A stretch of DNA of 64,000 nt from Amoebophrya sp. A120 (taxonomy: Eukaryota; Sar; Dinophyceae; Syndiniales; Amoebophryaceae), in NCBI GenBank assembly GCA_905178155.1, contig CAJINV010000009.1, positions 2,767,373 through 2,831,372 of the forward strand, in the 5' to 3' direction. The translations under genes were made by a program, and so were the position numbers. The notes under the pieces are model-generated. The model was not told the origin of the DNA. It did no database searches and saw only the letters and a program-made list of their open reading frames with translations. Shown here in pieces: positions 15,101-27,100 of this stretch. The stretch's first letter is position 1; every line of letters begins with the position of its first letter.

Positions 15101-18100
15101 GAATTTTCATTGCGACGAAAAATCCCCCCTCCCCAGACCAAAGTGGGACGCTTTGTCATGCTGATTTGAGACCGCAAGTCGTCCCACCCTGTATTGCAAG
15201 AAGGTAAATCCAAAAACCCCGCCGCGTTCTCCATGCTGTATGGAGGATATGCCTGCCTTGCTCGGCGCCCACACCGAAACGCCCCTACTCCGGCTTTGTA
15301 TCTACTGCCTGCAGTCTTCTACTGCAAGACAAAGCCGATTTGTGTACACCAATCCCGCATCACAGATTTCCATTTCGATATATGAGGGGGGGTTTTATTT
15401 TGCCTTTTGATAATTCTCTTTCTGTCTTCAGACACGTCGACCTTAGGCGGCCTGTCCTCCAGCGCAGCTCGTGCTCCTGTCGCAGCGCCCGGCTCCGCCT
15501 CGGGAAAAGTGTTGGCCAGGTCACTAATATGAGAGTGCACAACCCTTCCTCTCCCTCATTTGCGAGGCAAAATGCAAAATCGTCCACGCGTTGGTCATAT
15601 TTGGCATCAAATGCATGACAAGTTCTCGATGCCCAAACCGCACTACAGTCCGTACGTGGATCATTTGTCATGCGACAGCCACATTTGAATTTGATGTGCC
15701 TTTTGCTACAGCTACTTGTGATGTTGACGGTTATGCTATACAAGTCAGGGTGAGGGGGCGGTGGAGTTGTGCACTGTCATAGTCACGGTTGGGCTTCCAC
15801 ACCTCGTATTTGTAATGAAGCTGGTACCGAAACTTGTCGTCGGGTGGTAGTACCTGCACCCATATGGCGCTCTCAAACGTTACATTCTCAACTGTTACAT
15901 GATTTGTCATGCAAAATGACCATGACCCGCCAGACGATCGAGCTGCTGCGCATGACAAGAGGGCTAAACAGCACTATTAAATCTTCCGCGCGAAACCTGT
16001 AATGCAAGACGCGCAAGGTTCTCCCTCTCGCCTGTGCTAGTCTTGCGTTGCAAATTCATGGAACAGTTGAGAGTGTAACAGTTAAGAGAACGCCATAACC
16101 CAGAAACCTCCCTTGTACCACCGTGATGGGTCCGTGACGGGCTGCCCCGGAAAGCCCAGCATATTTTCAATCGTCTCCTTATGGAAGCGTCAGGATTGAA
16201 ATCGTCAAAGTTGAAATAGTTTGTGATGCATAAAGTGCAAGGCAGAAATTGCCTCTATTGCAGAGGACGCAAGGGATGCAGATTGTAAGCCTGTTGCGGG
16301 GTAGAAATTGAGGTATCCACAGAAAATTTCCCATCCCCATCCACAATCCGGTTTTTTTAATGAAAAAATCAATCAATTTTTCAAAAAAAAAATAAGGTGC
16401 GGAAGGTAACGGCTGGACTATGTGCATCATCATTCCGATAGCTAGCGACGTCTCCCGGAAGCAAATAGGTTTAGGTATTAAGTAGCTAGATCTTCCAAAC
16501 ACACATCAGATAAAGTCGGTCAATGCCAGCGACGCCAGAGCCTGGGCCTACCCCTCGGAGAACCACGCTGGCCCCATGTCGTAATACGGGCGGGCCTGTT
16601 TGTGTCAGAAAATTTCCCATCCACAAGCCGATTTTTCGGATTTGATGAACAATCCGAGACCATTTCATCTCCGGTCAACAGCAAAAAATCGCGAAAATTG
16701 AACAACATTTTGAAAATCAGCCAAAATGAGCGAAAAGCGGCACTTTTTGAAAGTGGATGGGAAATTTTCGTACGGTGCTACGGTGAATTGAAAAATCTCC
16801 CATCCACTCACTTCTCTCTAGAAATGAGTGGATGGGAGATCTTTCAATTCACCGTAGCACCGTACGAAAATTTCCCATCCGCAAAAAAATGGTAGCGAAA
16901 ATGCTCAAATTGTTCACCATCATTCAATTTTCAAAAATTTGTGGATGGGAAATTTTCGTACGGTGCTACGGTCAATTGAAAAATCTCCCATCCACTCATT
17001 TCTCTTTAGAAATGAGTGGATGGGAGATTTTTCAATTGACCGTAGCACCGTACGAAAATTTCCCATCCACGATTTTTGGGAACACGATTTTTTTTCGAAA
17101 GTTGCACAATTTTCAAATATTTTGAAGGCCCGAGCAAGAAAATTATCGAGAGTGTTCGAGAATTTTCGCCGCGAGCCTTCCGAGGCAAAATCTCAGCTTC
17201 ATTTGAAGCCGAGCCAGCACCTTATGCTGCCGAGCCAGCGTGGTTCTCCGAGGGGTAGGCCCAGACTCTGGCGTCGCTGGCACTGACCGACTTTATCTGA
17301 TGTGTGTTTGGAAGATCTAGCTATATACCTAAACCTATTTGCTTCCGGGAGACGTCGCTAGCTATCGGAATGATGATGCACATAGTCCAGCCGTTACCTT
17401 CCGCACCTTATTTTTTTTTTGAAAAATTGATTGATTTTTTCATTAAAAAAACCGGATTGTGGATGGGGATGGGAAATTTTCTGTGGATATGAGGTGCTAA
17501 GGTAGCATAACAAAAGACGTCCTCCTTACCCAAACAGCATTACAAACGGGATTTCAGTCCTACCCAAATTTGTCATGCGTCACTTGAAAACTAGGCGCCA
17601 ACTGGTATCCGTTTTATGCACCACAAATTATTTCAATTCTGACGATTTCGATCCTGACACCCCCATACTCCTGGCTGGGAGGCACCGTCTGTCCGAGGCC
17701 GAGCTGCGCGGGCCTCCTGATTTGTTGGTTGTCCATCGCTATCGAGTGCAAAAATATCTGGGTCTGGATCTGGAAGAGTCCGAACGTGTGATGCTGCATT
17801 TGGATTCCCAAAAAGTCTGTATTGCATGAGCAGCAAAGGGAATGCAATCTTTGCTGAGCGGAAAGGGCATTTGTCATGCGGAATAGGCATCAAGATGCCC
17901 TCACAAAATCTGTGACGCTAGGGCATGCATCACAGACATCCTGGGTCACGCAAAACGTGCACGACAAGTCTCAGAATCTTCCAGACCCAGATGACATATT
18001 TGCATTTGATAATCGCCCCGGAATACGGATCGATAGCCTCGCCGTCCATATCCTTGCGGGTCAGGGGATAATCGAGGTAAAGCCCGTCCTTCTCTTCTCG

Positions 18101-21100
18101 CGGCGGCTTGAAGGGCGCAAAGCGTGCCAGGTTGTGCATTTTCTCGTCGTGCAGAGTATGGCGTTCTCAAATGTTACATTCTCAGCTGTTACATGGATTT
18201 GTCATGCAAAATGACCATGAGCCACCAGACAATGACGCTGCTTCGCATGACAAATGATTCTCGGAGGGCTAAATAGCACTAGAATCTGCACCAAATCTGT
18301 AATGCAAGACGCGCAAGACTCTCCCTTTGACCTGTGCTATTCCTGCATTACAGATGCATGTAACAGTTGAGAATGTAACGTTTGAGAGTTCCATACAGAG
18401 TCCGCGGGTCGTAGAGGGGCGGGAACCCCTTTTCCCCCGGAAGAAGGGGAGAAACGTATTGCACTGAAAAATGCCCCCATCCCCAAAGTTGCAGTAAGTT
18501 GCGATGCGAAGTTTCCAAATGAAAACTTTTTGTCATGCAGGAAAGAAGTACGAATCTTTCTGATGCATCGCTTGCATGACAGGCGCCGCGCTTGCTGAGA
18601 CATTTATTTGGAATGCAAATTTTTGCTACTCACGATGAAAAATCATCTGTGACGCTGATAGATGCATTAGGGCGAATGTTTCACAAGGAAAGGCAAAGGT
18701 TTGCACAATACAAATAATCCCAAGTAATTCTGCGGCGGGGGCATAATTTTTCATTGTAATAAAACGCCGGGCGGGTAGCTGTCGGGCGGTAGATAGGGGC
18801 TCAATGGCGTATCGGGATGAGCGATTCCGTCCGGCCCCGGTATGGCGTTCTCAAACGTTACACTCTCAACTGTTACATGATTTGTGATGCAAGAATGGCA
18901 ACAGGGAAAGGCCGGATCTTGCAACTCTTGCATTACAAATTCGGCACAGATTCCCATGCTGTTTAGCCCTTCCAAAATTTGTCATGCGAGGTAGCTTCAC
19001 TGTGTGGACGTTAATGCTCATTCTGCATGACAAACCATGTAACAGTTGAGAATGTAACAGTTGAGAACGCCATACCCGGGGGGGCGCCCCTGTAGAGGTC
19101 GGTCGCGGCACCCGGACCGGTGTTCCTGAGGTCTGGGGGTTGGTCTATCCTGACTAAAAACGTCTTCGCGCCAGAGAGAGTTGTGGCCATGCAAATTTGC
19201 ATGCCCAATAAATTGTGTCTCATGCGTAGGCCCCACGAGGAGCATCTTCTCATGCTGTCTGGGGCTTTGTCGTGCTCTAATCAGGATGAGGGGCTAGATT
19301 CGTAATGTAGCTTTGCTTTTGCTAGTACCCAAGCACGATTATAATACAGACGCAAACTTGTCATGCGCAACAGCCAAAACTTGAACTTCTCCATTTGTGT
19401 TCGCAAAATTCCCATCTTGGCTCTGTCTCTGGCATGGAGACATTTTTCCTCAGGATATGGTCAACATTTCCTGGCCGCTCAACTTTCCGAGGGTCGCCGT
19501 AGAGTGGATGGAGAAGCCCCTTTCTATCTCAACTGCAAACATGTCTGGGTCTGGAAGAGTCTAAACTTGTCATGCAGATTTTCCATGACGCATGAGGTCT
19601 GGAATGCGAGACCTAGCATGACATAATGTCATGCCTATCCTGCATGAGAAACTCCCTGCTCCCAACTCGGTCGAAAGTGGACAGCTTTTGATGCTCATGC
19701 AACATCACAGATTTTCGCATGATTCGAATGTAGCACGACAAGTTGCAATGTAATCTTCCAGAGGACCCAGAAGACATAGTTGCAATCCATATTTTGCGGG
19801 GCTGCTGGGGTGGACGAGGCGCGTCTTGTGGTAGAGGATCGACATTTTCACGTTCTAGCGTATGGAGGGATTCTCAACTGTTACAACATTCTCAACTGAT
19901 GTTACATGAATTTTCTGTGTGGGGACGCAAGAGTGGCAAAAGAGAAAGAAACGAAGGAGCCTCCGACCTCCGCATCACAAATTCAGGACAGACAATTTGC
20001 ATGCTGTTAGTTTAGAAGGCCGGCGAGATGAATTACTATACATTATATTCATGCGAAAAAAGAGGTAGACAGAGGGTCCCAGAGAGGTGGCCGAGAGGTA
20101 AAAAAGAGGTCGACAGAGGTAGAAAAGAGGTCGACAGAGGTGGAGAGGTGGCGCGGGACCCCGTTCGAGAGGGTCCGCGAGAGGGTGCGCGAATAAGGCC
20201 CGCAGTAAGCGCCCACCCTTAGGCGCCGCCTAAGTGGCACAGAGGGTGCAGAGAGGTCAAAAAGAGGGGGCGCGAGAGGTCGACAGAGGTGGAGAGAGGT
20301 GTTGCGAATAAGGGGCGACCTCTCGCGGACCCTCTTGGCCACCTCTCGGCCACCTCTGTCGACCTCTACCCGCGAGTATAGCCGGATTATTAGCAGGGAC
20401 CCCCAAAAGAGGTCAAAAAGAGGGCCTGCGAGAGGTCTGCGAGAGGGTAAAAGCACAAAGAAGCGGGCGCGAATCCGCATGGTAGTGCCCATATTTGGCA
20501 TTGCAGGCCATTCGCGGACTTGTTTTGTTCGGCGCCTTTCCGTGCCACCCTCTCGCGCACCCTCTCGCGCCACCCTCTCGCGCCACCCTCTCGCGCACCC
20601 TCTCGCGCCACCCTCCCGCGCCACCCTCTCCCGCCATGCGGCTTCTGTTCGCCCCCGGCGTTTTTTGCAGCTGCTCCCTGCGCAGAGCGCCCACAGGCGC
20701 GGGAAGCGCGCAAGTGGTCCTGCGGCTTGGCGCGGCGCAAATCGGCGGCAGGAATCCAGTACGTTTCGTTGTCCCTACTAGGCCCGTGGGGTTGTGGTCC
20801 GAGCGGCAAACAGCCTTGCCCCGGCCCAACAGCCTTGCGCTCCGGCGGCAGCCGGAGCATGGCTGGTTTCTTGTCATGCGAACAAGTGGCTTGATCGTGA
20901 TAGATGTCAACTCAATACAATCCATCGACTGCGATGGTACTAAGTGAAAATGTGCATCACAAATTCATGACACAGTTGAGAGCGTGACGGTTGAGAACGC
21001 CATATAGCGGTTCTGGCCCACGACCGTCTCCACCTCCACCAAAGAGGCCACCAATTGTGTATCTCGGCGACCCATACTTGTCGCTTCCTGACTACCAAAT

Positions 21101-24100
21101 GCAAAAATGTCTGGGTCTGGAAGAATGCAAACTTCTCATGCATATTTTCCATGCCCCATGAGGTTCGGAATGCAGGACCTAACATGACAGAGTCTGTGAG
21201 ATCTCTGTCATGCCTATCCTGCATGAGAAACTCCCTCCCAGCTTGGTCGAAAGAAAGAGGACAGCTTTCGGCTGCAGCCATGCAACACAGATTTTTGCCT
21301 GATTTGATTTTAGCACGACAAGTTCCAATCTTCCAGACCCAGACATTTTTGCCATTCATACTGACGCTTTCGCAGCTGGTCCTCCAGGTTCCGGCGCGAC
21401 CGTCAGACCAAAGCTGCCCCACATCGAAGCATCCTGAGAATCGCCATCGTCGTAACCTTCAGGAAAACCTGCTTCGTGGTCATCTGCACGGCCTTCGCAG
21501 AATGCACGCAGAAATTCGCCATATTTGGAGAAGTGGGTCGCGTCCTCCGTAGCTCCTGCTGCTTTCGAGGAGGAAGCACTCTCACTAGCAGCTGAGACCT
21601 TGACCTGCTGCAGCAGCCCGAGCAGGTAAAACCCAGCTTCGAAAGGCGAGAACATCTCAAGAAGGATATCTTTATTATGCCGCCCCCCGGCAATATCCCA
21701 CGAAAAAAGTGTTTTACAGTTACACATTTGTTGTAGTGAATTCAGCAACACAAATTTCTCAGCATGTCATGCTTACCCATCAGCATGTCATGCTTAGGAT
21801 TTTTGCATTACGAGTTTTCTCTCTCATGATGTAATGCAAAAATCCAACGGGAAAACACCTCCCATGAAACGAGGCTCCTACGCATATCCGGCATGTTGAC
21901 CGGGCTTGTCTGTGGTCTTGCTTGGCCTGCAACACAATGTTCATAGTGTAACACTTTTTTCTTGTGATAGGCAAGGTGCGTGGACGGCAACGCGAAATTC
22001 TTGTGCACGCGCGGCACGTCCGAGAGAAATATGGATTGCAAAAGTATCGTACTCGTATAAATGCATTACAAATTTCCTCAGCGTCAGCATGAGAAATAAA
22101 ATTTGTAATGCGGATTTAGCTTCAGAACAAAATTTGTAATGCATGTTTGCAATTACTACGAGTACGATACTTTTGCAGTTCATAAGAAACTGGTACTCTT
22201 GACGTTGAGGCTCGCGCATGTCCATGTCCCCCAGTTGCCCCACGCGCGCGGCCACTTTCGCGCCATCCTGGTCGGTAATGACCTTCAGCGGCAAAATGAT
22301 CGAGCCGGGCGGCAGCTCATGACGCGCAGGGTCGGGTGGGGTGATGCGGTTCGTAGGGTCTTCGGTTCCCTTACTAGGCGTGCACGTTTTGTACCACTTA
22401 CCTATCATGGGTCCATTTTTATCCTTCGCGGGGAATCCACCTTCAGCATTCGTCTATGCATTGCAAAAGTATCGTACTAGTATAAATCGCATGACAAATT
22501 TGCTCAGCATGAGAAATGAAATTTGTCATGCTGTTTTACCTTGGAAAGGAGATTTGTAATGCATGATTGCAATTACTACGAGTACGATACTTTTGCACAG
22601 GATATCGTCATCACCTCATCGATCTCTTTATCCTTTAGTATTGAAAGGAAAAATCCCCCCTCCCCACATTGAAAAGGCACGACCTCGAAAATTTGTGTTG
22701 CTGATTTGAGGTCACAAATCATTTTTGTCTTGCAAGAAGACAAGGGCAGGAACTTTAGCCCCATTCTGGAAGCGGTTTGTGATGCTGTTGGGCCTAAAGG
22801 GGAGCCGTTTGCCATGCTAAACAACTAGACACATTATACGCCCCCATCTAGCCTGGAGATCTGTCCGCAGTGCCTCTCTGCAATACAGAGCTGATTTGTG
22901 TACGCAAATCCAGCATCAGAAACTTCCTTTTGATATTGGGAGGGGGGATTTTTCCTTTTGATATTTAGCCGCATCCTGTTGCAGGGAATTCCCTCGCCTT
23001 CTGCTTCGACTAAGTCATTATCCTGAGCAAAAGCATTGCACTCGTACTAATTGCAATAAATATGCAAATCTTCTTCCTAAGGCTAAGGTAAAACAGCACT
23101 ACTAATGAATTCCACTTTTCTTCTTCCTAATGCAATTTGTATTTGTACTAGTACGATGCTTTTGCAATGCCTAGTCGGCGGTCCAGGTTTCTTTCCATTC
23201 ACCCGACCCCGGCGGTGGCCTCTCCTCACACGCACACTTGGTCTTTGTCGTGTATTGTGAGGAAAAATCCCCCCTCTCCATACTGAAAAGGCATGCCCTT
23301 AAAAATTTGTGATGCTGATTTGTGACAACAAATCCTGTCTCTCTTGCAAGGGGGCAAATCAAAAGAATCCGCCGCCTTAATATGCAGGCGATTTGTAATG
23401 CTGTTACGGCTACATAGCAGGCCTCTGATATGCTAAGCACCTACGCCAAAACACTCCTGCACAGGCTTAGGCTTTGCCTGTAGTGCCTCACTGCAAGACA
23501 GATGTGATTTGTGTACACAAATCCCGCATCACAGATTTCCTTTTTGATATGGGGAGGGGGGATTTTTCCTTTTGATATCGTGTCCAGTTTGCACTTCGGG
23601 TCCTTCAAGTGGCAATCTCGGTGCAGCGTAAACGCATAAAGGAGCCAGGACATCGGCAGCGTCTCGCCAATTTTAGCCGGCTCACGAGCAGCGTCGCTGG
23701 TGTCGGGCCCGGTAACACTGGGATAGGTTAGAAACCCGTTGTTGTGGTGTATGAATTGCAAAAGCATCCTACTAGTAGTATGTAATCGCATTACAAATTT
23801 GCTCAGCATGACAAATGGAATTTCTCATCCTGATTTACCTTGAGAAAGAGTAGATTTGTCATGCATAGTTGCGATTACCACGAGTACGATATTTTTGCAA
23901 TTCATATGGTGCTTCCACCACCGATGCTTCCACCAGGAGGCGACGTGCCGCTTATCAAATGCAAAAGTGTCTGGGTCTGGAAACTTGTGATGCTGGGTGG
24001 CGTCTCATGATGAGGCTGCAAATGCTGGCTCAGCATGACAAGTTTCTGAGCTCCTGTCCTAGGTGTTGCCTATTCTGCATGACAAACTGCGCGTCTGCAT

Positions 24101-27100
24101 CACAGAAAAACGGAGCTCTTGGGTAACGTGAATGACAGATTTAAGAGTCATGCCAGACAAGCATGACAAACGTGAATTCTTCCAGACCCAGACATTTTTA
24201 CAGTTGATACCGCTGGTAGTTCACCCACTGGTAGATCCAGAGCTGCGTGGACACACGCTCCTCGCTGTCGTGCTGCGTGGTATGCATTGCAAATATCCCT
24301 GGATGTCTGAGAACCTGTGATGCAAGGAAGGGAATAGTGAGCACACTGTAATGCGCTGCGCAGCATGGCAAGTTTTTCCGAGGTTCTGAGTTGCGTACTC
24401 CGCATGAGGAACTGCGTTTTTGCATGACAGGCAAGCGGAGCTCTTCGCGGCCACGCAGTACAGAGTTCAGAGTCATGCCAGACTAGCATGACAAATCTCG
24501 CAATCTCCCTCACCCAGACATATTTGCATTTCCATTTGATACGTGGTCGCGAGGTGCCAATCGTCCGCGTATCCTATGTAAAAACTACCAGGCCCACGCC
24601 CCATAGTCATCAAGATGGGAAATCTGCTAGACAAATCAGCCAACTTTGCCTTTGGTCGTTGCCACGCATGATGACAAGTTTGGCCTCGTAGCGTATGCGT
24701 GATCCTATGTAGCTAAGTAGCTCCAGAAGCATCACAGATCTAGCAGATCATGCTGATTCGAGCATCACAAATTCCAAAACACAAGTAGAAAATGCTTCAT
24801 CTCATGGGGCTCCGCATGAGAAACATTGTTAATACCATGCAGATTTGCATGACAACCATGGGCGGGTGTGGGCCCCGCTTTTCGACAGGATACCGAGGCA
24901 AAAATCACCATGCGGGCCAAGGTATCCTGTGCAAAAGTATCGGACTCGTACAAATGCAACTCCAGCATTACAAGTCTTCTTTCCAAAGGAAATCTGCATT
25001 ACAAATTTTTCTCATGCTGACGAAGTTTGTAATGCAGCTATACGAGTACGATACAACTTTTGCAATGCAAACAAGGGATTCCACTCCAGGCCCCGCGCTG
25101 CAAACCCATCCACGCCACACATCGTGGTCAGCGGCGGACACATCTGGGCGACCTTCTTCTCCGCAGGAGCGTCTTTTTCTCCCTTTGGGGCTTGGTAACG
25201 AGTTCTCTGGCAAATCTCTGTCACCGGAACCACCAAGCCAAGGTGGTTCTTCCTGTTCGCAGCTGCACCCCCGCCTCCCTTGTTCGCGCCCGAGCTGGTC
25301 CCAAACAAAAACCTGTCCCAATCCCTATGAACTGCTCAAACGTTACAATCTCAAGCGTTACAATACATAGAATCTGGGATTTGTCTTGCAATATGAGCAC
25401 GACAGACTCACAGACCATTTCACTTTCTGCAACACAAATTTCGGCAGATTCTAGTGCGGTTTGGGACTCCGGGACTTGTCATGCGCAGTCCTATGAGACT
25501 TGGCTAGCTCATGCACTTCTTGCATCACAGATTTCCAAATTTCCAAATTCTATTGTAACGTTTGAGATTGTAACGCTTGAGCAGGTCATAATCCCGGAGT
25601 ATAGAAAGAAAAAAGTTTGTCACAGTCATTAACTTGGAGATTTAGCATTACAAATTTTTTTAGCATCACAACTTTTCCTTGTCTTGCAGAAACACTAAGG
25701 CAAATCTCCTATGAAGTGTGGCTGTGATGCATTTTTACGCATGACAGGCATTTTTTGTATTGCAAAAATGCCCATGAGTGATCGTGACGAACTTTTTTCT
25801 TCTGATACGGAGCGAAGATTTTGCATTGGTGTACAGCCCTTTCATATGCAAGAAAAAAACTGTGTAAGTGTAAATCTGTAATGCAGAACACGCAACAGAG
25901 TTACACTTGTCATGCCAGATAGCCATGAAGTTCTCTTTTCATGTGTGTTTTCCCTTACAAGCCACGCATGACAGGCTTCCTCTGTCATGTAGAGCAAATT
26001 TGTGATGCTGTTCCTCAAAGAAAGTTACACTTACACGCTTTTTTTCCTGGATATTTCATATCGTACGAAAAAAGCGCTTCAGTGTAAGGATTTTGCAAGT
26101 TTTGCATCACAAGTTTGTTCTACATCACAGAGAAAATTTGCCATGCGACATCATTCCTAGGGGAAAACACAGCTAAAAATTTAGTGTCTTGCATGTGTAG
26201 CAAGACAAACACTTCTCAGTAGATGCAGTTTCTGCATTACAAGTTTACATTGAAACAGTTTTTTCTTGCGATATTTCATCGGTGCCAACCCAAGTTGTCC
26301 GGCGAACTGGCTTCGCCACCCGTTATCCTGTGCAAAAGTATCGCACTCGTATAAATGCAAGTCTTGTATTACAAATCTTGCTTTTAACGCAAATCCGCAT
26401 GACAAATTTTATCTCTCATGCTGAGGAAATTTGTAATGCATTTAAACGAGTACGATACTTTTGCAGTTCATATCCGTGTTTGTGGCCCCACTCCGCTTTC
26501 AGAAAGGTCAGCACTCGTTCTGCGTTGACCAGGCGACCGGGTTCTTCGGCCGATCCGTCGAGAAAAAAATCGCTAGGTGTATTACAATGAAAAAAGCCCC
26601 CAACCCGAAATTTGAATAGCTTCTCATGCGTAAGAATTTCAGACGAAGAGCTTTTTATCTATGCATGAAAGCCTGCCGAGTCTTCCTGGTGCAGAACCTA
26701 GACTGCGCAAGGGATAATCTTTTGCATAAACAGACCCGGCTGCTGGCGTTGGGCTCCTTTGCAATACAGACGCGCGCTTTGGCTAATCAGCATGGAAAAT
26801 CAAAATTTGTGATGCTGATACTTATTATATCTATGCAAGACCGAGAAGGTTTTGGTTTCCATTGGAAAGGTTCGGAACTACAAGAATACAAATGCTGCCA
26901 AATTCTGGCGGGGCGGTCGCATTTTTCATTGTAGTAGGGCGCGCCGCCAGGCCACCACTTTACCCAGGCCTCCGCGATTTGCTTCTGATTTTCTTCGGCG
27001 GGGGGCATCACGTCGCTTTTGCTCGGGATCCCATCTTTTTCTACAAATCCTACAAGGTTTTGAGCGATATGACACCCTCAGAATGGAAATCCTCAAAGTG

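Larger units (their letters stand above)
16180..17667. mobile_element. Introner family G (intron) carrying a nested 1.2-kb element
   Basis: Outer ends are family G; exact repeat ctcct. Without the nested element and its target copy it is 307 bp, normal for the family. Confidence 0.92.

Noticed and set aside
16314-17489. A tRNA or rRNA fragment in the nested element
   Set aside because: No cloverleaf or conserved rRNA segment is visible; the palindromes explain the structure.
20299-20947. Overlapping open frames of 150-190 codons on both strands
   Set aside because: Made of GAGGT and CCACCCTCTCGCG repeats inside an introner; repetitive translation with no domain.
25072-25325. Alternative reading frame of this exon (VFVWDQLG...)
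   Set aside because: Open within the exon, but it meets a stop in the exon at 23578-23749, while the chosen frame stays open.
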